Source: Candidatus Polarisedimenticolia bacterium (GTDB lineage Bacteria > Acidobacteriota > Polarisedimenticolia > Gp22-AA2). Taken from it: DNA of 64,000 nucleotides. Below the pieces are notes generated by a model. That model did no database searches. It was not told the origin of the DNA and worked only from the letters and a program-made list of their open reading frames with translations. Made by a program: the position numbers and the translations under genes. The stretch lies in the NCBI GenBank assembly GCA_036001465.1, contig DASYUH010000037.1, positions 1-64,000 on the forward strand. The letters run 5' to 3'. Positions 1-7,589 of the stretch are shown here, piece after piece (the stretch's first letter is position 1; each line of letters starts with the position of its first letter).

Positions 1-137
1 CTCCCGAGGGGCTGCGTCAGACGCTCACGGTACCGCTGCATCGGGAGCTGGCGGCGGGTACGCTGCGGGCGATCTTCCGGCAGGCCTGCAGGTTCGTGCC
101 GGAGGAGGACCTGGAGCCGTTGTTTTTCGGCGAGTGA
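1..137 (+). CDS. HicA-like toxin (C-terminal fragment)
   Basis: Reading from base 3 to the TGA at 135-137 gives 44 residues that end the protein; the rest lies before the window. The stretch VPLHRELAAGTLRAIFRQA, followed by an acidic tail (PEEDL) and a short aromatic end, matches the C-terminus of the HicA/YcfA family. These are small double-stranded-RNA-binding-fold mRNA interferases of type II toxin-antitoxin systems, and the family motif is 'GTLR-I-RQA'. The catalytic His of HicA lies N-terminal and is not visible, so activity cannot be judged. No HicB antitoxin gene follows downstream on this strand, so it would have to lie upstream, outside the window. The call rests on a short fragment. 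Confidence 0.6.
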   Translation, partial: PEGLRQTLTVPLHRELAAGTLRAIFRQACRFVPEEDLEPLFFGE

Positions 138-366
138 CGACGGGCGGGCGGGGGACGCACGTCCATCCCGCATCCGGGACGGACAATCCCGGGACCGCAC
201 AGGGTGGGCCGCCCGGCTTTCCGTTGGCCCCCTCCATACCGGACATTGCCGGGGATCCAGGGCGCTCAATGACTGGCACGCCCCTTGAAATACTGACTGG
301 TTTCGCCGGTTCACCCCTGCCGGTTCGTTTCTTCAGCCCGGACGTTTTCCAGGGTAGGAGGCCTTG

Positions 367-2892
367 ATGGACAACTTCTGGCAGGACCTGCGCTACGGGT
401 GGCGCATGCTGCGCGCGCGGCCGGGGTTCGCGCTGGTCGCGGTGCTCACGCTGGCGCTCGGGATCGGGGCGAACACGGCAATTTTCAGCGCGGTGAACGC
501 GCTCCTGCTCCGGCCGCTGCCGATCGAGGACCCGGACCGGTTGGTGTTCGGGATGGCGCTGCGCGAAGGGTTCGACCCGTTCGGGACGTCCCTGCTGGAG
601 TACGACCTCTATCGCACCGAGAGCCGCTCGTTCGCGAACAGCGGGGTGGGGACGCCGCGCCTCTTCAACTTGGTCGGCTGGGGGGAGCCCGAGCGTCTTC
701 GCGGGGCGACGGTGACCGCCTCGTACCTGGCGACGGTCGGGGTGAAGCCGGCGCTGGGGCGCGTGTTCGCCGACGAGGACGACCGGCCCGGCGGGCCGGC
801 GGTGGCGCTGGTCGGCCACGAACTGTGGCAAAGGCGCCTGGGCGGGGACAGCTCGGTGCTCGGGCGGTCGCTGAACCTCGAGGGGCGCACCCACTCCATC
901 GTGGGCGTGCTGCCGCCGGGGTTCGACATGCCATACTCGGCGGAGGTCTGGGTGCCGATGCAGGTCAGCATCGGCGCGCTGCCGATCGACCAGCGGGCGG
1001 CGACGGCCAACGAGTTCGTGGGGCGCCTGAAGCCGGGGGTGGCGCTCGCGCAGGCGGACGCCGAGCTGAAGGGGCTCGCCCGGCGGCTCGAGCAAGAGCA
1101 TCCGCAGATCCGGCGCGGCTGGTCGTTCGGGATCATCCCGATCCGCCAGTTGCTGCTCGCCGACCTGGACGGGAGAACGCACCGCTCGCTGGTGGTCCTG
1201 GTCGTGGCGGTCGGGTTCCTGCTTCTCATCTGCTGCGCCAACGTGGCCGGGCTTCTCTTGGCGCGGGGCGTGGCGCGCGAGGGGGAGATCGCCGTCCGCC
1301 TGTCGCTGGGGGCGGGGCGCGGGCGGCTGGTCAGGCAGCTCCTCACCGAGAGCCTGCTCCTGGCGATGATCGGCGGCGCCGCCGGCGTCCTCCTGGCGTT
1401 CTGGATCCTGCCTGCCCTGACGACGCTCAACCCGGTGCGGGCCTTCGTTCTCATCCCGTATCTCAACGAATTCCGGATCGACGGGCCGGTGCTGCTCTTC
1501 TCACTGTCCCTCACGCTCGTGGCGGCGGGGATCTTCGGGCTGGTCCCGGCACTGCGGGCGGCCGGCTCGGCCGGCCTGATGGCCGTCCTGAAGCGCCGCG
1601 AGCAGCGCGCCGGCGCCGGGACGGCGGGCCGCCGCTCGCTCGGGACCCTGGTCGTCGCGGAGATGGCCATCGCCACGACCCTGCTGGTCGGCGGCGGCCT
1701 CGTGGTGCAGTCGTTCCAGAGGCTGCAGAGGGTCGAGCTCGGGTTCCGCCCGGACGGCGTCCTGACGATGGAGCTGCCGCTTTCCCCCGCGAAATACGAC
1801 GGGCTCGCGCGGCAGGTCCAGTTCATGGACCAGGTGCTCGAGCGCGTCCGCTCGCTCCCCGGAGTCGGGTCTGCCGGGATGACGACCAACGTGCCGCTGC
1901 AGCGCGGCGTGACCCTCGACTCGGTCTTCGAGGTCGAAGGGCGCCCGCGCGCCAATCCGTCCGACGTGCCGGTCACCGCCCACCGCCTGGTCACTCCGGG
2001 CTACATGGAGACGATCGGCCTGACGCTCCTCAAGGGGCGCATGCTCGACGCGCGCGACCGCGACGGCGCCCTGCCCGTGGCCGTCGTCAGCGAGGAGCTG
2101 GTCCGCCAGTCGTGGCCGGGGGAGGACCCGATCGGCAAGCGCCTGCGCCGCATCAGGACGGGGGAGCGCGGCCCCTGGATGACCGTCGTCGGCGTCGTCA
2201 AGGACATCAAGGAGGACCGGTTCAATTTCCGCGGCGTCCGGCCGGTCTGGTACCTGCCGTACGCGCAGCAGGCGTTCCCCGTGCCGGTCAGCCTGCCGCT
2301 GAACCTGGTCGTGCGCGCCGGCGGCGATCCCGCTGGCAGGCCGGGCGGCGCCGCGGCGGGCGATCCGGCCGGGCTCGCGAACGCCGACCCGGCGAGCCTC
2401 GCAGCCGCCGTCCGCGCCGCGGTGCACGCCGTCGACGCCGACCAGCCGGTCGCGGGCGTCATGCCGATGCCCGAGTCGATCTCCGACGTCCTGATCGCCG
2501 AACGCTTCAGCGCCGTCCTGATGGGGACGCTCGCCGCCCTGGGCCTGTTGCTCGCGGCGCTCGGCCTCTACGGTGTCATGGCCTATTCGGTCGACCGGCG
2601 CACCGGGGAGATCGGCCTGCGCATGGCCCTCGGCGCCCGCCCGCGCGACGTGCTGCGCCTGGTCGTCGGTCAGGGGGTCTGGCTCGTCGGGATCGGTCTC
2701 GCTCTGGGGGTCGCCGGCGCGTGGGGGCTGACGCGCCTCATCGCGAGCGGCCTGTACCAGGTCGACGCGGCCGACCCGGCGACCTTCGCCGGAGTGGCGC
2801 TGCTGCTCGCCGCCGTCGCGCTCCTGGCCTGCTGGGTCCCGGCCCGCCGCGCCACGCGCATCGACCCGATGGCGGCGCTCCGGAGCGAGTAG
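367..2892 (+). CDS. ADOP-family MacB/FtsX-type permease (no PadR-linked N-terminal extension)
   Basis: This 841-aa inner-membrane protein has the hallmark ADOP architecture: a first membrane helix and MacB periplasmic core, a block of helices near residues 270-400, then a second MacB core and a C-terminal FtsX permease domain (about 715-841). The N-terminal motif LTLALGIGANTAIFSAVNAL and the ending 'RRATRIDPMAALRSE' are characteristic. Such duplicated permeases resemble MacB but lack a fused ATPase, and their substrates are unknown. The ATG at 367 is chosen because a GGAGG-like site lies just before it. Unlike the second ADOP in this window, it starts directly at the permease and has no PadR neighbour. 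Between the last MacB core and the final helices there is a Gly/Ala/Pro-rich insertion (about residues 655-680) built from near-duplicate 'GDPAG' units. The 229 bases before the gene hold no recognisable gene. Confidence 0.9.
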   Translation: MDNFWQDLRYGWRMLRARPGFALVAVLTLALGIGANTAIFSAVNALLLRPLPIEDPDRLVFGMALREGFDPFGTSLLEYDLYRTESRSFANSGVGTPRLFNLVGWGEPERLRGATVTASYLATVGVKPALGRVFADEDDRPGGPAVALVGHELWQRRLGGDSSVLGRSLNLEGRTHSIVGVLPPGFDMPYSAEVWVPMQVSIGALPIDQRAATANEFVGRLKPGVALAQADAELKGLARRLEQEHPQIRRGWSFGIIPIRQLLLADLDGRTHRSLVVLVVAVGFLLLICCANVAGLLLARGVAREGEIAVRLSLGAGRGRLVRQLLTESLLLAMIGGAAGVLLAFWILPALTTLNPVRAFVLIPYLNEFRIDGPVLLFSLSLTLVAAGIFGLVPALRAAGSAGLMAVLKRREQRAGAGTAGRRSLGTLVVAEMAIATTLLVGGGLVVQSFQRLQRVELGFRPDGVLTMELPLSPAKYDGLARQVQFMDQVLERVRSLPGVGSAGMTTNVPLQRGVTLDSVFEVEGRPRANPSDVPVTAHRLVTPGYMETIGLTLLKGRMLDARDRDGALPVAVVSEELVRQSWPGEDPIGKRLRRIRTGERGPWMTVVGVVKDIKEDRFNFRGVRPVWYLPYAQQAFPVPVSLPLNLVVRAGGDPAGRPGGAAAGDPAGLANADPASLAAAVRAAVHAVDADQPVAGVMPMPESISDVLIAERFSAVLMGTLAALGLLLAALGLYGVMAYSVDRRTGEIGLRMALGARPRDVLRLVVGQGVWLVGIGLALGVAGAWGLTRLIASGLYQVDAADPATFAGVALLLAAVALLACWVPARRATRIDPMAALRSE

Positions 2893-2955
2893 CGCGAGGC
2901 GTGGACGCCTGCCCTGCAATCATCCGGACCGCTGCTCAATCCCGGTCCGCCTCCG

Positions 2956-4212
2956 TTACGATGAGCCGGATCGGGGCTCGGGACGCTTGGCCGCCCGTCT
3001 CAGAGCAGCCGGCGTGAAGGGGCGGCGTAGCACCTCGCCGTACCTCCGGATCCGGTCGGGACCGTCGCCGAGGTACCTCTCCATGAGGTCCATGCCGAGC
3101 CGATACGAACAGATGTAGGCGCCGTAGGTCCGGATGAACGGGACCAGGCTGCGCGCGTTGGCGGGGCTGACTCCGCCGCGGGTCATGAAGCGGATGATCT
3201 CCCGGGACGTCGCCCCTTCCTCCAGCGCTCGTCGCCCGGCCTCCATCGCCAGAGTGACCTCGTCTCGTCCGAGCCCGATCGCGGAGTCCACGGCCAGATA
3301 GGTCTCCACGTCCCTGCCGGATGCGCCGGTTTCGGTCGCGAAGATGCGCCGCAGGAATTCGCGGATGTCCGGCTCCGCCATGATCACGCGGAGCGCCATG
3401 CAGGCCGCCCCTTCGGCCACGACGGAGAGCGGCGAGGCCAGGACGAGCACGGCATGCTCCCGCCAGCCGTTCTCCCGCACCAGCACCTGCTCGCGCAGCG
3501 CCAGGAACGTATGGTGCCCCGGATAGGCCTCGTGAGCCATCGTCGCCAGAAGCCCCGCGGGGTGCTGCGGCCGATCGGCGTTGAGCTCGACGAGGCTGCG
3601 ACCGCCCCCGAGATACCTGGAGTACGCGCCCCATGGCTTCCCGCGGACCAGGCGGAGGCGGACGCCCTCGTTCGGGGGAAGCGCGAAACAGGCATCCGTG
3701 CGGGCGCGCAGGAGCCGCAGACAGTCGAGGGCCACGCCCCACAGGCGCGAGGGCCGTACGGCACAGCGGCGATAGAAACGGCCCATCCTGTCGGCGATCC
3801 GTCCACGCCCCGGCAGAATCGTCTCGAGGCGGTCGTGCAGGACCCGGATTTCGGACGCGCGGAACGGGACGGGCTCCGCGTCGAGCTGGGTCGAGAGCAG
3901 CTCGGGCCACGCCAGGCGCTCGCCGGAGAGCCGGCGGAGTCCCGACTCGACGGCCACGATCTGCCGTTCCAGGAACTCGCGGCGCTCGGACACGGGCTCG
4001 GCCCTGACGGCGTCCCGCAGCGTCCCTGCCTGGCTCAGGAGGCGGGGGAGCGGCCTGGGTTTCCCTCGCCGCGCCTCCACCCGCCAGGCCGGCGGACCGA
4101 AATAGCAATCAATGAAGTGTCGATCGTGCCGCTCCACCGCCAGGACCAGCCGGACGTAATCGTCCGCGAGCGCATCGAGTCGAGAGCCTTTCCGGTTCGC
4201 CACGCGGTGCAT
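2956..4212 (-). CDS. DUF885-like metallopeptidase-type protein
   Basis: A protein of 418 aa from the ATG at 4212; an ATG at 4233 is a near-equal alternative and neither has a clear Shine-Dalgarno. The motif HEAYPGHH (His227-Glu228, with further His near 233-234) is the signature of the DUF885 family, predicted zinc carboxypeptidase-like proteins with a HExxPGHH site. A downstream Glu in 'VAEGAACMAL' could supply the third ligand, as in gluzincins. No convincing signal peptide is present with either start, so it is probably cytoplasmic. It is convergent with the ADOP gene to its left and is insulated on its upstream side by the terminator at 4304-4340. The frame stays open upstream to 4536, but that part is Arg/Ser-rich, runs through the terminator of the neighbouring gene, and is not credible as protein. 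Substrate unknown. Confidence 0.7.
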   Translation of the reverse strand: MHRVANRKGSRLDALADDYVRLVLAVERHDRHFIDCYFGPPAWRVEARRGKPRPLPRLLSQAGTLRDAVRAEPVSERREFLERQIVAVESGLRRLSGERLAWPELLSTQLDAEPVPFRASEIRVLHDRLETILPGRGRIADRMGRFYRRCAVRPSRLWGVALDCLRLLRARTDACFALPPNEGVRLRLVRGKPWGAYSRYLGGGRSLVELNADRPQHPAGLLATMAHEAYPGHHTFLALREQVLVRENGWREHAVLVLASPLSVVAEGAACMALRVIMAEPDIREFLRRIFATETGASGRDVETYLAVDSAIGLGRDEVTLAMEAGRRALEEGATSREIIRFMTRGGVSPANARSLVPFIRTYGAYICSYRLGMDLMERYLGDGPDRIRRYGEVLRRPFTPAALRRAAKRPEPRSGSS

Positions 4213-4303
4213 ACTACCCCGGACCTGTTGCATCACGGCATGACCAGCGCGCGCGACGCGGGTGGCAAGCCCACCGTTGCGCGGCGCGTCGGACGGACTC
4301 CCG

Positions 4304-4340
4304 AAAAAGACCGGGCCCCGGCTGTGGGGCCGGGGCCCGG
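4304..4340 (-). terminator. intrinsic terminator after the first DUF6600 gene
   Basis: Perfect 12-bp GC stem (4311-4322 with 4329-4340) and 6-nt loop, followed on the minus strand by a run of five T (4304-4308). It lies 20 nt past the stop at 4361. Confidence 0.9.
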
Positions 4341-4360
4341 CGTCGGCTTCAATCCTTGTT

Positions 4361-5644
4361 TCAGTCGCCGTGCGGCGGCTTGTCCTGCTCGGGCTTGTGT
4401 TCCCTGGGCCTTTCCTTTCTCTGGTCGCGCTGCCGATCCTCACGGCGCGGCCGCTCCTGGCGCTGTCTCTGCTCTTCCCGCGGAGACCGATCCCTGAGCT
4501 GTGGCTTCCTGTCCTCGCGCCGTTCCCGCACGACACGCCTGTCTCTGTCCCGGTCTCGCTCTCTCACGTCGGGCCTGTCCTGCCCCGTCCTGTCCGGCCG
4601 GTATTCGCGTGGCTGCTGGACGGAATCGCGGCGGTCACGATCGAAGGAACGATCGTGCTCCCGCATGGGCGCCCTTCCTTCCGGGCCGGACGAGGAGTCC
4701 CGCAAGCCGGGCCTGCGCTGGTCCTCTCGGTCCCTGGCCTCGGGCCTGCGGTACCGGCTCTCCCGCCGCGACTCGGTCGAGTCGCGCCGGTCATCCAGCC
4801 GGTCCGCCCTCGGGTCGGCCCGGCGATCGTCTCGCCAGTGGTCGCGGGCCGACTCGCGCGAGGGGAGCGGTCTTCCCTTCGGGATCGGCTCGGTGACGCG
4901 GAGCCCCCGCGAGGCGCGCCGGTCGACGCGGAACTGCGCGCGGTCGAAGTCCCTGTCCGGAGCTGCTTTCGCGACCTCCTCGATCCGGTAGCGCCGCACC
5001 TGGCGCCCGCTCGCTCTCTCGATCCATCGGACGTCCGGGCCGCGGTTCACGACGACGTTGTTCTCGATTCGGATGTTGTTGACGATCCGCGTGTTGTTGA
5101 TGATCACGCTCCGCCGGTTGTCGCGGATGGCTGCCCCGCGGATGCGACGGGACGCGAAATCGCGCGACGACACGAAGACGAACTGGTCGTAGCGCGGCGA
5201 GCCGAACCGGAACGACACGCCGATGGAGTAACGTGGAGGCACCGGGCACCAGCCGATGTAGTCCGGTCCGGTGCGGAACACGACCCACGACGGCGCCCAG
5301 ATGGTGCCGGGCACCCAGACCCAGCCGTAGTAGGGGTCGAGGTACCAGGTTCCATAGTGATAGGGAATCGATCCCCACCGATAGTCCGAGACCCAGGTCC
5401 ACCCGTAGTCCGAATAGACCCACCGGCCGTCGTAGTAAGGATTCCAGTCGCGCTCGTAGTCGTACGGTTGCCAGACCCGCCCGTATTCGGCCGACACCAG
5501 CCACGATCCGTAGGGGCTGAGGTTGGAGTAGAAGAACCCGAAGGAGACGCTCGTCGACGCCTCGGCCCTGGTTGGAATCATCAGGCAGCCCGCAAGCAGA
5601 GCGACGAGGACGCCTGCCGACAGCCATCTCGATGACCTGACCAT
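4361..5644 (-). CDS. DUF6600-type lipoprotein with charged tail (copy 1)
   Basis: A 427-aa exported protein. The N-terminus has a hydrophobic segment and a lipobox (LLAGC, Cys near residue 19), so it is probably a lipoprotein; signal peptidase I cleavage after 'AEA' is an alternative. The aromatic block at about residues 35-145 has repeated G-W/Y motifs (GRVWQPYDYERDWNPYYDG, 'GYTWVSDY', 'HYGTWY', 'GWVWVPGTIWAPSWV') that match the DUF6600 family, usually found in secreted proteins of Acidobacteriota and relatives. The last 200 residues are almost entirely Arg/Asp/Glu/Gln/Pro and are probably disordered. The ATG at 5644 has a strong GGGGAGGT site 6 nt away. A sigma-54 promoter lies at 5710-5725, and a terminator follows. 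It is a tandem paralogue of the next gene upstream. Function unknown; envelope or stress roles are guesses. Confidence 0.8.
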   Translation of the reverse strand: MVRSSRWLSAGVLVALLAGCLMIPTRAEASTSVSFGFFYSNLSPYGSWLVSAEYGRVWQPYDYERDWNPYYDGRWVYSDYGWTWVSDYRWGSIPYHYGTWYLDPYYGWVWVPGTIWAPSWVVFRTGPDYIGWCPVPPRYSIGVSFRFGSPRYDQFVFVSSRDFASRRIRGAAIRDNRRSVIINNTRIVNNIRIENNVVVNRGPDVRWIERASGRQVRRYRIEEVAKAAPDRDFDRAQFRVDRRASRGLRVTEPIPKGRPLPSRESARDHWRDDRRADPRADRLDDRRDSTESRRESRYRRPEARDREDQRRPGLRDSSSGPEGRAPMREHDRSFDRDRRDSVQQPREYRPDRTGQDRPDVRERDRDRDRRVVRERREDRKPQLRDRSPREEQRQRQERPRREDRQRDQRKERPREHKPEQDKPPHGD

Positions 5645-5709
5645 GTGAGTACCTCCCCATCTGCGGCCCGACGCTGCGTGCGCGCTTTGGGGCCGCGGGT
5701 GTTCCCTAT

Positions 5710-5725
5710 GGCAATGTCCGTGCCA
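5710..5725 (-). promoter_or_regulatory. sigma-54 promoter of DUF6600 copy 1
   Basis: The minus strand reads TGGCACGGACATTGCC, matching the -24/-12 consensus TGGCACG-N4-TTGC at every fixed base. Transcription would start near 5700, leaving a leader of about 55 nt. The same 16-mer stands before copy 2 at 7407-7422. Confidence 0.85.
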
Positions 5726-5741
5726 CATGGCGTCGAATCGC

Positions 5742-5757
5742 CGCTAGTCGTTCAGCG
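5742..5757 (-). promoter_or_regulatory. conserved block upstream of sigma-54 promoter (copy 1)
   Basis: The plus strand reads CGCTAGTCGTTCA and is followed by a near-match to GCGCCA. The 13-mer recurs exactly at 7439-7451, again 17 nt from the -24 element. It could be a binding site for a bending protein or the activator, or residue of the duplication. Confidence 0.4.
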
Positions 5758-5811
5758 CCACCAGTTCGGCCGCGCTTTCCGGCCCAGCCAGGATGCGAGG
5801 GCCCCGGCTGG

Positions 5812-5836
5812 TCTCGTCCACTCCCGGGGACGGTCG
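5812..5836. promoter_or_regulatory. candidate activator site (UAS) for DUF6600 copy 1
   Basis: Plus strand TCTCGTCCACTC, then a GGACG arm, so GTCC and GGAC are palindromic with an 8-nt spacer (5816-5819/5828-5831). It lies about 100 bp upstream of the -24 element. The same element occurs at 7508-7532 at the same distance from the second promoter, while the DNA between is not conserved. Confidence 0.5.
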
Positions 5837-5884
5837 CGCCGATCGATCGTCTATTCTGGCGCGAGCAGCGCCCCCCCTGGATCG

Positions 5885-5921
5885 AAAAAGCCGGGCCCCG
5901 ACTGTTCTGCCGAAGCCCGGC
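5885..5921 (-). terminator. intrinsic terminator after DUF6600 copy 2
   Basis: Stem GCCGGGC (5890-5896) pairs with GCCCGGC (5915-5921). It is followed on the minus strand by five T (5885-5889) and lies 28 nt past the stop at 5950. Confidence 0.8.
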
Positions 5922-5949
5922 CGCGATCGGCGACTGCGATGGCGCGTCT

Positions 5950-7335
5950 TCAGCGGCGAGCGCCACCGCCGTCGTCGCTATCCTCTTGCGGAGGCTTGTC
6001 CTCCTCGGGCTTGTGCTCCTTCTCCTTCTGTTTCTTCTGTTCCTGCTTCTGCTTCCGTTCGTCCCGGGGAGGCCGCTTCTGCTTGGGCGGCTTCCTTGCC
6101 TCGTCCTGGTTCTGCTGATCCGGCGTGTCAACCGTCGGCCTGCCTCCCGGTCCGGAATCCCGCGGATGCAGCCATTCGTCGTGCTTCTTGTCTCGGTCTC
6201 GCTGGTCCGGCCGGTCCTGTCCTGGCCGCGCCTGTCCCGGCCGGTCCTGTTCCGGCCTGTCCTGCCGCGGGTTGCGCGGCCGGGCATCCGGTCGTCCCGG
6301 CTCTCGATCGGGACGATCCGGTGAACGCTCCGGCTCCTCCGACCTCGGCCGCGGACCTTCCGGACCGGATGCGGGGGCCCGCATCTCGGGTCCGCGCTGA
6401 TCCTCAGGATCCATCTCGCGGTCCTTGTCCCGGTCCCTGACCTCCGGCCTGCCTGGCCGTCTGTCGTCCCGCCGCGATTCGGCCGCGTCGCGCGGGTCCA
6501 CGCGGTCCTCGCGCCCGGACGCCTTCGGCCCGGAGGGCGTGTCCCTCGTCACCGGCTCGGTGGCGCGGAGCTCCCGCCCGCCTCGCCGATCGACCTTGAG
6601 CTGCTCGCGGTCGACCGTTCTGCCCGGCGCGACCTTCGCGACCTCTTCGATCCGGTAGCGCCGCACCTGGCGTCCGCTCGCCCTCTCGACCGTCGCGACG
6701 TCCGGGCCGCGGTTCACCACGATGTTGTTCTCGATCGTGATGTTGTTGACGATCTGCGTGTTGTTGATGATCGTGGTCCTCCGGTTGTCCGGGACGACCG
6801 CCGTCCGGATTCGCGGCGACAGGAAGTCGCGCGACGAGACGAACACGAACAGATCGCTGCGCGGCTCGTCGAAGCGGAACGAGGCGGTCACGGTGTAGCG
6901 CGGAGGCACCGGACACCAGCCGATGTAGTCCGGTCCGGTGCGGAACACGACCCACGATGGCGCCCACACAGTGCCCGGAACCCAGACCCACCCGTAGTTG
7001 GCGTCGACATACCAGGTCCCGTAGTGGTACGGGATCGCGCCCCACGAATAGTCCGAGACCCAGGTCCACCCGAAGTCGGTGTAGACCCACCGTCCGTCAT
7101 AGTAGGGGTTCCAGCCGCGGTCGTACTCGTTCGGCTGCCAGACCCGCCCGTATTCGGCCGAGACCAGCCAGGATCCGTGCGGACTGAGGTTGGAATAGAA
7201 CAAGTCGAACGAGACTCCGGTCGAGACGTCGCTCCTCGAAGAATATTCGTACTCGCCCGAAGACCCGACCGTGACACAGGCCGAAAGCAGCGCGGCCGTC
7301 ACGATGACGCAGAGGACTCTCCATGATCGGATCAT
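5950..7335 (-). CDS. DUF6600-type lipoprotein with charged tail (copy 2)
   Basis: A 461-aa paralogue of the gene at 4361-5644. It begins with a lipoprotein signal (AALLSAC) from the ATG at 7335, preceded by GGGAGGT at a good distance. The aromatic DUF6600 block (FYSNLSPHGSWLVSAEYGRVW and what follows) is nearly the same as in copy 1 through 'WCPVPPRY', with a conserved middle region ending in 'RASGRQVRRYRIEEVAK'. The C-terminal 230 residues are a different low-complexity Arg/Asp/Pro/Gln/Lys tail, so the tails have diverged faster than the domain. It has its own sigma-54 promoter (7407-7422), its own candidate upstream site (7508-7532) and its own terminator, so each copy is a separate transcription unit under apparently identical control. 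Role unknown. Confidence 0.8.
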   Translation of the reverse strand: MIRSWRVLCVIVTAALLSACVTVGSSGEYEYSSRSDVSTGVSFDLFYSNLSPHGSWLVSAEYGRVWQPNEYDRGWNPYYDGRWVYTDFGWTWVSDYSWGAIPYHYGTWYVDANYGWVWVPGTVWAPSWVVFRTGPDYIGWCPVPPRYTVTASFRFDEPRSDLFVFVSSRDFLSPRIRTAVVPDNRRTTIINNTQIVNNITIENNIVVNRGPDVATVERASGRQVRRYRIEEVAKVAPGRTVDREQLKVDRRGGRELRATEPVTRDTPSGPKASGREDRVDPRDAAESRRDDRRPGRPEVRDRDKDREMDPEDQRGPEMRAPASGPEGPRPRSEEPERSPDRPDREPGRPDARPRNPRQDRPEQDRPGQARPGQDRPDQRDRDKKHDEWLHPRDSGPGGRPTVDTPDQQNQDEARKPPKQKRPPRDERKQKQEQKKQKEKEHKPEEDKPPQEDSDDGGGARR

Positions 7336-7406
7336 GAATACACCTCCCGATGTGCGGCCCGAAGCTGCGAGTGATCGCGATGATGGCGGCCGCAGGGAAT
7401 TACTAT

Positions 7407-7422
7407 GGCAATGTCCGTGCCA
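7407..7422 (-). promoter_or_regulatory. sigma-54 promoter of DUF6600 copy 2
   Basis: Identical 16-mer TGGCACGGACATTGCC on the minus strand, with -24 and -12 boxes in exact register. The leader to the ATG at 7335 is about 60 nt. Confidence 0.85.
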
Positions 7423-7438
7423 CATCGCGTCGCGTCGA

Positions 7439-7454
7439 CGCTAGTCGTTCATCG
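7439..7454 (-). promoter_or_regulatory. conserved block upstream of sigma-54 promoter (copy 2)
   Basis: Exact copy of the 13-mer CGCTAGTCGTTCA found at 5742-5754, at the same 17-nt offset from the -24 element. Confidence 0.4.
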
Positions 7455-7507
7455 CCAACACTTCGCGCACACATGGCCATCGTGGAGCATCGGGTTGCGT
7501 GGACCCA

Positions 7508-7532
7508 TCTCGTCCACTCGTGTGGACGCTCG
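7508..7532. promoter_or_regulatory. candidate activator site (UAS) for DUF6600 copy 2
   Basis: TCTCGTCCACTC followed by a GTGGACG arm. Here the palindrome is fuller than at copy 1, with GTCCAC (7512-7517) facing GTGGAC (7522-7527). The centre is about 98 bp upstream of the -24 box, a usual distance for a sigma-54 activator site. Confidence 0.5.
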
Positions 7533-7589
7533 TCCCGGAAGGTCGTCGGTTCCGGCGCGCTCGGCTGGAGCCGTCCTCATCCTGGCGGC

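Noticed and set aside
134-367. Short plus-strand open frame before the first ADOP gene
   Set aside because: 77 residues, Pro/Gly/Thr-rich, overlapping the ribosome site of the next gene, no recognisable domain.
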